From Lucifuga dentata (taxonomy: Eukaryota > Chordata > Actinopteri > Ophidiiformes > Bythitidae): a DNA stretch of 64,000 nucleotides. The stretch covers positions 4,477 to 68,476 of the forward strand of contig VXCM01000422.1 in NCBI GenBank assembly GCA_014773175.1. Reading direction: 5' to 3'. Both the position numbers and the translations under genes were made by a program. A model generated the notes under the pieces. That model did no database searches. It saw only the letters and a program-made list of their open reading frames with translations, and was not told where the DNA came from. Of the stretch, positions 12,294 through 24,000 are shown one piece after another. Numbering within the stretch: position 1 is the first letter of the stretch; each line of letters starts with the position of its first letter.

Positions 12294-14281
12294 ATTTGCA
12301 GGCATAATAAAATAAACAGTCACCAAAGAAATATTGCATTTCAAATAATCAATAACAGTCTCCCTCACTAACCAGTTTCAGAAATTACAACACTTTAAAG
12401 GCTTATAAGCAATGCACATTCATGGACCCCGCGTACACACACACACACACCCAACACACAAGCCGGCATATAATCAATTCAAATCACTTAGAAGTCAGTT
12501 AGTTGCAGGCCTGAGTCGCCGCTCGGGATCATTGTCGCTCAACAGCAAATAAAACGAAAAGGAAAAGGTGCTAGGTGCTACTCAGTCTGTCCTGGCTGTA
12601 GCCCAAGTCCAAGATGAGCTGCTGGGGCCCGCCACGGGCGTTGTCCGCCCTACACAAGGAGAAAACAGGGGGGCCCACTCCCACAGAGCCCGAGGAGCCA
12701 CTCCAGCAGCCACATCCCCACCTGGGCTGTTCCCGGCTCCTCCTGTCGCCATGGTCCTCCAGTAAATTAGCTGATAGAGTCTGCCGATGGGACTAACTCC
12801 CGCTGACTTACAGTTCCTTAGTTCTGCACGCGGCAGGCCGCTAACTCGCTTGCTAGCTTAAGAGTAGCTTGGCGGTTAGTCCTGACTGAATTAGCTTGCA
12901 CTCCATCACTGTCACCAGAGTATTCAGAAGTGGCTGTAAGCTGGACAACCCGGCAATACTTCTGGAACGGTAGCTTGATACAACTTTTTTCACGTTGAAC
13001 CGATTACTTTCAGTCTCATTTTGCGTTTCTCCTCTGCCCCACGCTTTCTCCTGTCCCGCTCTGCCCTTCTCTTTCCACCCTCTCCTCTCTCTTCTCATTA
13101 TCAAAATAAACACAAATGAACTTTACATCTGATGAACGTGTGGAGAACAAAAAACTATTCACCCTGCATATCCCCATAAATGTGAACAAAAAATAAAATC
13201 TAACCCAATTTCCCACTGGGCTACATAAATACTTTTCTGAAACATGTAATTACTTTGGTAATCTGGGCACATAACTAATGGAGGAAATGGTGAGGGGTTG
13301 CTGCCTCCTGTTTGTCACTTACACACTGGACAGCAGGTGAGATAGAGGACTGCTGCTTTTTGCAGCTGGAGCACCAGGGAGGGAGAGAGGGTGCTACTTG
13401 CAACTTTAAGTGTTGCTGACAGTGAATTAGCTAAACAGGGGAGCTCTTCCTGCATCAGGAGGGGAGGCTGGATACCCCCTTTAGGTAGAGACCCAGGTCC
13501 CTCTCTATCTAAAGGAAGCATCCAATAACATTCACTTTGCAGCAGGTGATTTTTGCACTAAACCTTTACAACAGAAAACCTGAAGCCTTAAGAGGCTGCA
13601 GTTCATTTGGCAGATGAAACAGAACTCCCTTGGAAACCTAGAGCTAGCACATATGCTCCTGATGGCAAAGTCAGAGGTTTCAGAAAGTGTAAATAAAAGT
13701 ATATTGAGATATGTATATTAGCTGTAGCAAATTTGACTCCTTAGCCATAGTTGCTGAGTTCTTGGTGGCTGATATGTACCTTCCCATGATATTCTTTTGG
13801 TTGTTGATTTTCTGTTCAAGTATGGGGCAACAATAGACCATAGGGATAAAGTTATCTGATGGGAGAACCTTACCTTATTGGTCCAGGAGGATCTGACCCA
13901 GCCTTGTACTATGGTGATACAATCTGATGCGCTCATTTGGTGAGTGTATAGGAGGTATGCTGGAGCCCTTAGCATCACTGTCTGACCATTGTAATGTTTT
14001 GTTTATCTGGTAGAACAAAGTGTTATTCCAGTCCCTGTGATCAGTGTTACAGATGGTGAATTGGGCCTGAAGAGGGGTAATGAAAGTTGGTACCTTGTGC
14101 ATAAATATTGAAGTGGGAGGGGGTTGAGGGAGAGGTTAAACAGGGTGATGGCAAGGGGAGTCCTGAATTGCCTTTGCTTAAATTAGTGGTGAAACAGCTA
14201 CGGTTACGTCAGCAGGTTCAGAGCAGTGTGCTATTCGTGATCTGTTTTACCAGCATCTTCATATTTAGTACTGAGGATACG

Positions 14282-14344
14282 GATTTAGGTAGGACCCCTT
14301 TAGCTCAGCATCAAATTGATACTGGGGATGTTAAGCCTGTTAAG
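14282..14344 (+). mobile_element. Ty3/Gypsy-type LTR retrotransposon relic (pol, start of reverse transcriptase)
   Basis: The open frame at 14108-14509 contains GRTPLAQHQIDTGD, which resembles the conserved segment just before the reverse transcriptase palm in Ty3/Gypsy polyproteins (pattern GRTxLxQHxIxTGD, followed by P-x-x-x). Only this short part is recognisable. Flanking codons do not continue into the fingers and palm motifs, so it is a broken fragment. No LTRs were identified. The surrounding kilobases may contain more of the same relic, including a weak integrase-like stretch near 16.05-16.15 kb, but I cannot support exact bounds. Confidence 0.6.
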
Positions 14345-15045
14345 TTACCAGGCCAGGCCAATCTCAAAGTTAAACCATCTAAGTATCACTTGTTTGCCAT
14401 TTGCCACTCAAATGCAATATCTTGGTTTAGATTCGCATTATCTTTGCTGAGGGAATCAGGACAGACCCCGCTAACGCCACTGGAGCAGTTGGGGGCACCT
14501 GAGTGGTGATAATGAGGGACAGGCAGGTGCTGCTAATTCACCTCCCATACCCAGATTTCTCCTGCCAGTCCAGGGATTAAACTGTCACAAGCTTGTTTCT
14601 CTAAATTTTAGGCCACCATTGCCCACTACTTACTGGTGAGTTTGTATTGCCCACTGATCACAATTCTCTGCAGCAGCTAAATAACTTCTAAGGGTTTGGA
14701 GGGGCAGATAGATAGGTGGTTATCCTAGTCACCTATCCTAGCCTAGAATAGGTGGCAGTTGCAACTGTTGCCCAGGGGTGCAATAGTTGCGTACTATGGT
14801 GGGACTGTGATGTTCAGAACTTCACAGAGGAACAGTTCACTGAAAAATTTTGGAATCTCATATCCAACAAATTTAAAACTTCTTCATCTCTCCACTGACA
14901 CCCTATGGTTGCTCTCTTCCATATATATTTTTATCGGGCTGCTATGAGGTGTCGACACTTAATGAGGACAACATGCAATACGCGCACATAAGTGAGACGT
15001 TAAAAAAAACACATGAATTCCAATCTGACCGGTAAGACAGCGGTA

Positions 15046-15380
15046 GCATTGCCAGAAATTGGATATAGATCAGATCTAGGACCACATATGCAAGTGGCCA
15101 AGATCTGATATGAAAAAATCAGATCTGAGTCACAGGGAGGCAAAAAAAAAAAAAAAAAAAAAAAATCGGATCTGGGCCACTTCAGCATGTAATGTGAACC
15201 GAGCTGGCTGGAATGACACTACCACGCACATGCGACCTGATTCTGATGTTTTGCTCACATGCGACATGTATCGGATACACTTCCTGAACATGTAAATGAT
15301 AAAAGGCCACATGGAATCAGATATGCTCAGATCTGATTTGGGCCACTTGCATAATGTAGAAATAAATTGGATATCCACCA
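15046..15380. repeat. Degenerate interspersed repeat with repeated AGATCT/GGGCCAC motifs (DNA-transposon-like)
   Basis: Within about 330 bases the palindrome AGATCT occurs at 15072, 15101, 15121 and 15329. TCTGGGCCAC or TTTGGGCCAC occurs at about 15171 and 15337. Both strands carry similar text (for example CAGATCTGATTTGGGCCACTT). This resembles common non-autonomous fish DNA elements of hAT type. No transposase is encoded and I could not fix terminal inverted repeats or target duplications. An A22 tract at about 15143-15164 sits in the middle. Confidence 0.5.
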
Positions 15381-16388
15381 ATGCGACTGCTGTCTAAATA
15401 CACAGATTGGAATTTCCTTCCCATTCCAACTCTGACGTCATGTTCTACTTATCTACATATGGATGATGTAAGCGATCAATACGATGACCACTCTTTGTAA
15501 ACAGAAATGGAGGACATACTATATCAGACGTATGTGATGATGTGTTTGTCAAATAGACATGTTGATGTGTGGTATACAGGCTGCCGTTACAGCAAAACTC
15601 CACCCGCTTCTCCTCCGTGATCACCTGATTAAAATACATGTCTGGATAGGAGAGATAAACGCTCACATAACATATCAGATGTTTCTCTCTGCATGTGTAT
15701 TATAATGTAATCCAAATTTCCCGTAGTGGGACAATAAAGATTTGAACTTGAAGTTGATGTGTGTGATATGGGACTGATTAACGGATAACTTGTTATATAT
15801 TAAGACATGACAGCACATGCACAACCCTGGTTTATAGATAGTGGTAGCACACGCTCAACAGAAGACATAAACACTAGAAAGCATGTTTCCATTAGATTTG
15901 GAGCAATAAATTTATATGAACTCTTCCCCCTTTCAACCTTGATCAATACCATCTATTTTAGTAAGTGGCAATTCTACAAATCACAATGCATCTTGATGCC
16001 AGTCCTGAAACAGCTGTTTGTATTTAATTCATTGTCCTCTTTTCAAGGCCATCCCCTCTTTGATCCCACATCCTGTGACAGCATTTCTGGGTGTCCACCC
16101 CACTATCAATCTAATGGTCCCCAGCAGGTGGGAACTGCATTGATATCTCACCCACAGGCTTATTTGGCCATGTCTCTGATGTAAAGAGCAGGACTATGGA
16201 CTTTGTGAAGGAATTTAATCCCATTCAGTGATAAAACTGTCAGTTGACACCCTTAATTACCTTGGGAACCAAAATACAAAAAGCTTAGATTACTAACAAC
16301 AGTCTACCCAACAAACCTTAGCATACACAAAAATGTGAGTCAAATTATGTATCACACCGTTGAGCAAATAAAGAAAAAAAACAAACAA

Positions 16389-18028
16389 TTTATTCCCATA
16401 AGAAGAAACACATTTCTTAGTTTATAATAAATTAAAAATAGCAAAAATAAAATAATATCCAATAAATCTTTCAAGTCATAGTCAAGGTTCCATCAGGGAA
16501 GATTTGGAGGCAAACTGAAAAATGTGGAGCCACATTCAAATCACAGCTTACATAAAGTACACATGCATGTAACTAAAAATAAAGCACCATATACCATGAG
16601 ATATTGTAAAATAAATGTACTGTACAGCAAATGAATATAAAACCTTAAAAACAGGCCTCTTTGTCGAACATGATGTTATTCTGAGTGCAGAATAGAAGAA
16701 GTTGCTGTCCCCTGGATTAATCAGTGTGTAAGGCTGCTCTAAATGAGACAGTGCAATTATCTCAGGACATCCTTAATCAGCCAATAACAAAATCTTATTT
16801 CCACTGAGGCAGCTAGGTAAGCAGGCCAGATTTATCATGCAAAAAATATAAAAACAAAAAAACAGAAGACTTGAAAATGTTTCTTTGGAGCCACAAAAAC
16901 ATTACTCCAAAATATTTAGTATAAGGAAGGCCTATTGTTTAAGGACAAATTAACATGCTTATACAAGTTAAAATAGCTACTGTAGAGAGGAACAAAACAA
17001 TACTTAATATAGGCATATATGGAGTGGGGCATTTAAAGTATAAATGTGTTCTAAAAAAAAAAAATCAGTCATTAATGAAAAGTGAAAGGCATTTTCTCCC
17101 CTATTTGGCAAAAGATGTGATTCTTAAGAAGCCATTAGTGAAAGACCACACACAAACCCATAACTCATACTTACAAGCCATTCGGATACACTGCTTACAA
17201 AACACGCTCACATACCAACAGACTCACACGCTGAATGTGAAAAATTAAAAACTGAAAGGGAATCCTCTGTGTTGTAATAGAGAAATCTGTCAGAGAAAGC
17301 AAATGTTACCAAAATCAAAAAGAAATAAAGGCATGCAAGTGTACAACCTTGTGCAGAATGGGAAAATAGCAACAATCAATACCTTATAAAAACCATAAAT
17401 AAAAATATAGACTTCAAAATTTGACATTTGAGCCGAACGCTGGACTCTGAACATCCTTCACATGACAAGCACTTAAAAACAGAAAGGATAAAGTGTCTTC
17501 ACAAGCATTCCTGGTATTCAAATATAAGGGGCTCTAAAATATAATTTATGATAGTTGGCAAGTAGCAGTGAGCGATCTGTCTCCACACTGTCCCCTCTGT
17601 AGGACAAATAGTGTGGAGGAGACTGGAAAAGAGGGCAATGAGCCAAGACGTGGCTGAAATAACTCAACACAATGTGCCTTGAATCATCTTTGAGTCCACT
17701 AACACCCTGCGTTGTGAGTGTGCATGTGATATGTGCATATATATATAAATTATTCTGTGTGTGTATCAGTGTACAATGATAAAAATCTGAGAAATTATTT
17801 CACACATTCCTTCAGTGAGAACTTAATCCAATTTATGGCAAAACGTACATGTTTGAAGTGTGGTACGTGCAGGTGTGTGTGTGTGTGTGTGATATCTGTG
17901 TATGTGAGTAGAGGTTCTGTGCACTGAACGCTCTTCTTTCTGAAGAGGTACAGAAGGAAACTTAATGGTGAATGATATGTGTGATGTCTCAATGCTACAT
18001 GAAAATACAGCATTATATTGACTAGTGG
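16389..18028 (-). other. grip2: Probable grip2 3'UTR
   Basis: AT-rich sequence lies downstream (leftward) of the grip2 stop. A minus-strand AATAAA at 16389-16394 is a reasonable polyadenylation signal, which would give a 3'UTR of about 1.6 kb. A (GT)n run lies at about 17876-17891. No other gene is seen. The endpoint is an inference. Confidence 0.45.
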
Positions 18029-21000
18029 TCACAGAGCAATACTGTTGGTCTTGTGCTTAGGAAAGCACAACAGTGAGTTTGAGGGGTTGTCACAGTCTTC
18101 AGGGAGCCCGGTATCTGCTGTTGCCAGTGGATTCCTACTAATGACAAAGTCCAAAGAATCTCCCGCTTCCATAATTAAGGGCACTGTGAGACAACAGTCC
18201 AAGTCCCTGGTCCTCACATGGTTCACCTGGAAGATTAGATCAATCAAATCATTATGTCAACCACAAACTCATTATAACAGATGTGAATAGTACCTGAAGA
18301 ATGCGGTCATATGGTTTCAACCCTGCCTGGTCAGCTGGGCCATCCGGGCGGATCATATTGACATAAACCCCTTCCAGGAGTCCATCAGAAACACTGAAAC
18401 CAAAGTCATGGCTCTCCAGGTCTTTTCTTATTGTCACCTGAAAATGCAGTGGGGCTTAAAATTAGATTATCACACAGCACACAATATATGGAGGATTTTC
18501 AAGATTAGATGTACTCATTTGTCTTGTACACAGTGTGTAAGAATGCTTAAATAATAATACAGAGCACTATAGCATACTGTGGTAAGCAGTATTACAACAA
18601 ACATGAAAAAAAATGAGGTGGTGATTTATTTATTTTTTGCCGGAGTTTGTTTTGTCCATTTAATGCAATGGACAAAACTTTTAAATGCAGGGAATGGACA
18701 TAATAGCGCTATGGTAATTTGATATATGTAATGTAACATGCCATCACAAGCCTGACCAACAAAGTCTGAACAGAAACTGAATATTATAGACTTCAACAGT
18801 AATATTTTTGGATACTGCAAATGGATCGCATCACAATAGTTATGTGTTACTCTTATTGTGCTAACTTCACCCTCTGTGTATACAGTCACTGTATCCACAG
18901 CCAGTGTCAGTGTCATTTGTTTCACTTCATGTTTTTGATTTGGAGCCTTTTCATGGTCAGCAGATTCAACTAAAAAAACAGATGCCATGATGACTTCCTA
19001 ATACTAACAAAGATGTGTCAGAACAAAACATTTTTAATTTCAATACTAAGGTCACAATGTGTGATGCGTTCTAGGTACACCCTGTGTTCAGCCACACATT
19101 ATGACACAGCATCATGACATGCATGGATGAGTGTGACACTGAATGCACGTCTCAGGAGTGTAAAAAGTAGTGTGGTCACAGAGCAAAGGCAGTAACAGGC
19201 AAATACCAGAAACTTCTAAGATAATCCTAGATAATGAGTATTCAGTGGTTTTGGTCATACACACATTACAAGCAGTAACTGGCCAAACATCCACTGGGTT
19301 CAGAGTGTGCCATGAAAATTAGGCACAGTTAATATAATGGGTAGTGTCCCCAAAGACACTATTGTTTATACTAGGTTCAACAAGCTGTGAATGCACCTTA
19401 ACCCTATGATGTCACTTGTGTCACATTTGATACTAACATGATGAGTTATTGACCAAAATGTCTATTATATCTTAAAAAAAAAAAGTTCCAGTTTAAATCC
19501 TGTTGAGTTAAATAAATGCCTGATGTATAAAATGTGATACAAAAAAAAAAACAAAAAACAAAAACAAACAGGATTGTTTTTGGGGGTGGAGTTTGTTAAA
19601 GGGTTCAATTAAAAAATAAATTGCAAAAAATTAGAATTTTCTGATATATTGTTTTTCATGGGTCAGGCTTTACAGGGTTAATGATTAATCAAGAATCAAA
19701 CTTTTACTTTGTAAATTTAAATCTAAAAGCCTGGTGGAAGAAGTACTCAAATCATCCTCAACTCAAATACTTCATTACAAGTCCTGCACATTCAGTAGGA
19801 AAGTCATTTTTAGCAGTATAATTATTTTAAAAATTAAAAAATATTCATTGAGAAGAGTGGTTCTTTTCACTGGGTTATTGAATAATACTGAAAATCCCCA
19901 TAACTGGAAGTTTAAGGGATAAAACTTTTAATTGTGGGTATTTTAATACTTTCAGATCAGCTGAAGAAGGAAAGAAAGAAGGAATGATGGAGGAAAGGAA
20001 AGAGCAAAAAGATGCAATGAAGGACCAAGGGAAGGATGAAAAGAAGAAAGGAAGTAGGGAAGTAAGTATAATAAAGTACCAGTATCTCAAAATTGTAATT
20101 AAGTATGTACTTGGGTAAATGTGTTACTCTGCAGAAGTGAAAATGTGAAATAATGTGTTTCTGTTGAAACTATTTATTCTCATTCCAAATTTTCAAATTC
20201 CCTCCCTATCAAAGCTACCTTGTGCAGTTCCAAGGCAGCAGTGGACAACATTTCGAAGGGGTCCCCTTTGTCCCTGGATAGTATGTCCCCACCTCCAGTG
20301 GAAACACTCAGGTTGCTTTTGTTCTTAAGCTCATCATGGATTCCCTCCTTCTTAATGGGACTAATTTGAGACGGAAACACTGAGTCTTCATTGGTTTTGG
20401 TCTCCTCTAGATACAGACTTAGACTACTTCCTGTCATAGATGCCTGCAAAAGACCAGAATTAAAAGGACTGTTAGAACATATATTCAAAGGAAAACAAAG
20501 TATGTCCATTCAGAAAGCTAAACACACACACATAATCCCCAATGTAATGCACACAGAGCCTGATTGGAGGCCGAGGTACTGTGCACATGCCTTCCTCGAT
20601 CAGCATGACAGCAGATGCTTGGCCTGTCTTGTCAGATTTAATAACAGATTACACACTCTGGCGATTATTATAATGCTTCATCTGGCATGGCTATTTAGGC
20701 CGACACCTGTCAATGAATAATGAGTAGGACAAAGAAGATGGAAAGATAGGGAACGGGAACCGGGGATAGGGAGGGTGCCAGGTGGCCTACCTCCAGCTCC
20801 CTGAGAATCTCTGACTGGCCACACGTTTCAAGATCCTGCAGGGCCTGGGACCAGAAGCTGTCTTCCTTGTTCAGGGTGCCATGGCAACGAGGAGGGCTGA
20901 CGAATCTATGACAATGCAGTAACCAGAACATGAGCATAGCCTTGTTGTCTTGAGTCTGATGCTGCATGGGAAATGCAGTTTTATGGGCTGCATGATGGAG

Positions 21001-24000
21001 TCTCCCTTTGAAAATCTCTCAGGGTAATAATGAAAATTACTGTAATTTCCCTCATTTGTAGCAGCTCAGATCCTGTGTAGTCCTCTAGATTAGATAAAGC
21101 TTTTATGAAGTTCAATTTTACAAAAGTAATGTCACCAAAAAAAAAAAAAAAANCAGGAAGTGAAAGTGTATGACAGAAGTTCAGTTGAAAAAAAGTCGAG
21201 AGTGAAGTGACAGACAAGGTTGATGTATCCTTTGGCCCTTTAGATGCTTTCTGAGGAAACGGTTTGATGTGGACAAGAGGTGACAAAAAAATAGATGCAT
21301 CATTGTGAGACACCACAGAGCTCGTGGGCAGTTAGTAAAGCAGATGAGAGAGAGAATACCTGAGAAAGAGAAAACAAGGACAGATTGGAAAAGTACAAAA
21401 CATGAAGGCATACAACACAAAAATGATTTAAATGGAGAAATAAAAGAAAGAAAACTATTGAAACAAAATATGTTGAGGAGCAGACGTGCACTTACCCAGG
21501 TATTCTGTCCCACTCATCCTCTGTAAATCTCCCATCGTAAATGGCTGTGTGGTGGTTTAGGCCTGTAGAGTTGGAGCTGGGATGACTCCTAGGTTTTGTA
21601 CTCCTCCACTCATTTGGATTGAGCATTCTATCAGGCATTTTGTGAAAATACGTCCCTGAACAGAATAAAACAAAACAAAATTAAAAAAAGATCTGACTGG
21701 ATGCAAAGGAAATGAAAATAACAGTGTTTGGAAAGTAAGCAGTCACTATCTACTCTTGTCACGTGGCTGAACCTCACCTTGACTACTGTAGCCTGCATCA
21801 AACCCAGAGCCATCCCAGGAGCTCATGGCTGAGTCTATACTCGGCACAGTGGCAGAACAGATCTCTGAGAGTTTACCAGTTTTCTGGGAGTCTGTCAGTT
21901 CATCTTCTGTGTCACTTAGAAACCCGGCTTCTCTATCTGGAGGCTGACGAATATTGGATTCTGGGAATGAAGAGGCAAGTAGGCATTATGTGCACTTTCA
22001 GCAACAAAACAGTCACTTTCAAGATTCTACACTTTGTCCCAACTTACGTTCAACTTTCTTCTTGATCTTGAGGGTCACAGACTCCCCAGCCATCTGCAGT
22101 AGATGAATGGCTTCGCTTAGCGGCTTTCCTTTTAGACTGACACCATTGATGGCCAGGACCCGGTCCCCTATATGGATGGCCCCAGTCCTGCAGGTTAGAC
22201 GGGTAAAAGAGATACCAGACTATGCCAGATGGTATCGGCATGGTCAGGAAGACAGTCTTCTTTTCACATTAAAAATCGGGACAGCCATTGTTTACTATCT
22301 TATTAATATAATTATTTCCACTACGACTCTACTGGCCTGGATCTAATGCAAGAGCCACCACCTTCTCAAATCTATCTTGACCCTCATGTCTCCCTTTAGC
22401 CCTGCTCTTCTCTTACCTCTCTGCCAGGCCTTTCTTGGTGAGGCCGGAAATGACAATGGGGTCAAAGGGCTCCTCTGTGCCAGAAATCGTAATGCCCAGT
22501 GGTCCATTATATCGCTTCAGCTCAACTGTGTAGATTATAGAGCCTGACATCTCCAACTCATCTACACAGGGAAACAGTACACACAATGCACTAAAATACA
22601 AACTCAAAATTATGCAAAAAAAAAAAAAGGNAAAAAAAAAAAAAGGAACCTTATTTCCTTATTTCACCATGGTTGGTCACTTAAAACCTTTATTGTGATA
22701 AAACGTATAAAATAGGTTATAGGAGCTACTCAAATCAAGAGCACACAAAATTGTTCATCTTTATTTTACTTTTACCGCACTGATTTTAAAGATTATTTGC
22801 TGTATATTAAAGGGCAATCAGAGAGCATCAAATTGGTGCTGGGTGTTTTGGGAATAAATGTACCAATGTTGTCTTCATCTTTTTGGATACGAAGTTTGAC
22901 CATGTCCTCAGCCTGCTGCAGGACATGCATGGCGTCCTCCATGGTGCAGTTCTCCAGACGCACATTGTCGATGGCCAATAGCCTGTCTCCAGGCTCCAGA
23001 GTGCCTGTCCTACCGGGCACACAAACAAAAGGAGCTCAACCATTAGCTTGGGCCAAGGAACCGCTCTTGACTCATACAATAGGAATCCTATTAGCCTGAA
23101 GTCTCACTGGTATCCTTGGGGGTGACCGCAATTTCACCCTCAATCTAATAAACACTGAGCACTTTTGAAATGTCACTGGTCTTCTCTACTAATCCAGTTT
23201 TGATAGCACAATCCAATTAGAGTTGTATGACACAGTGGTTTCAAAAAACATTTTTATTTTGTTCCTGAATAATCTCACATAAGCCTAGAAAACCTAGTTT
23301 ACCCTGAGCTAAGTGCAGAAAAATAGTGTCTCCTTATGTGACCTTCACTGTATCAGAACAGTCTTGAAGGCCACAAACTGTTTTTGCACCTAGAGAACTT
23401 TGAAAATAAAACCCACCCTTGTTCATTCAGGAACATGTAAGCATATTAATAGTTTTGTATGATGAGAGCACATACGTACCTGTGTGCTATACTTCCCTTT
23501 TTGATGTCAGAGATGATTAGGGGCTTGCCAGGTTTCTTACTTGCTAGTGAAAGGAAAATTAAAAATGTCATTACCATTGTCATTGTCAATGTTATTACCA
23601 TTAGGATATAATGATGAGAATTGTGCAAAAAAAAATAAAAAATCATCTGGCACTACAGCCTACAAAATTTTAAATTAATCAACTTCCTTTTTTGGACCAT
23701 AATAAGATGAACAGACTCATATTGTTGTTTTGTTTCATTGGAGCTAGTAGCAGAGCTAGTAAGCTGAACAGGTCATGATAAATGATAGTAGTGGGCCAGT
23801 CTTATTTAGCGGTAATGATCTATTTGCCCTCATGCTTGAGTTTTATGGATCACAGGAGATTATTTAATTCAATAGAGATTTACAATATGCAGGCCTGCTT
23901 ACTAATGTTGAGCAACACTGCCCCCTGCTGTTTTTTTTGTTCCCAGCCAACTCACCATTGATGCTGATGCCTAGCTCCATTCCTCTCCTTTTGGGTAGTT

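Larger units (their letters stand above)
11261..16388. other. Intergenic region between convergent slc6a6 and grip2
   Basis: No gene is supported here. The open frames are short and lack splice context. The region holds an (AAATA)n array, a GC-richer stretch at about 12480-12860 without a recognisable gene, a Ty3/Gypsy relic near 14.3 kb, and a decayed DNA-transposon-like repeat near 15.0-15.4 kb. It reads as an accumulation zone for old transposable elements. Confidence 0.6.

Noticed and set aside
12568..12796. GC-richer overlapping open frames as a first exon or CpG-island gene
   Set aside because: No splice donor in frame, no known protein similarity, and no neighbouring exons to join.
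14108..14509. 133-codon open frame as a gene
   Set aside because: No family match apart from a short Gypsy-like motif, no splice context, and surrounding repeats; treated as transposon relic.
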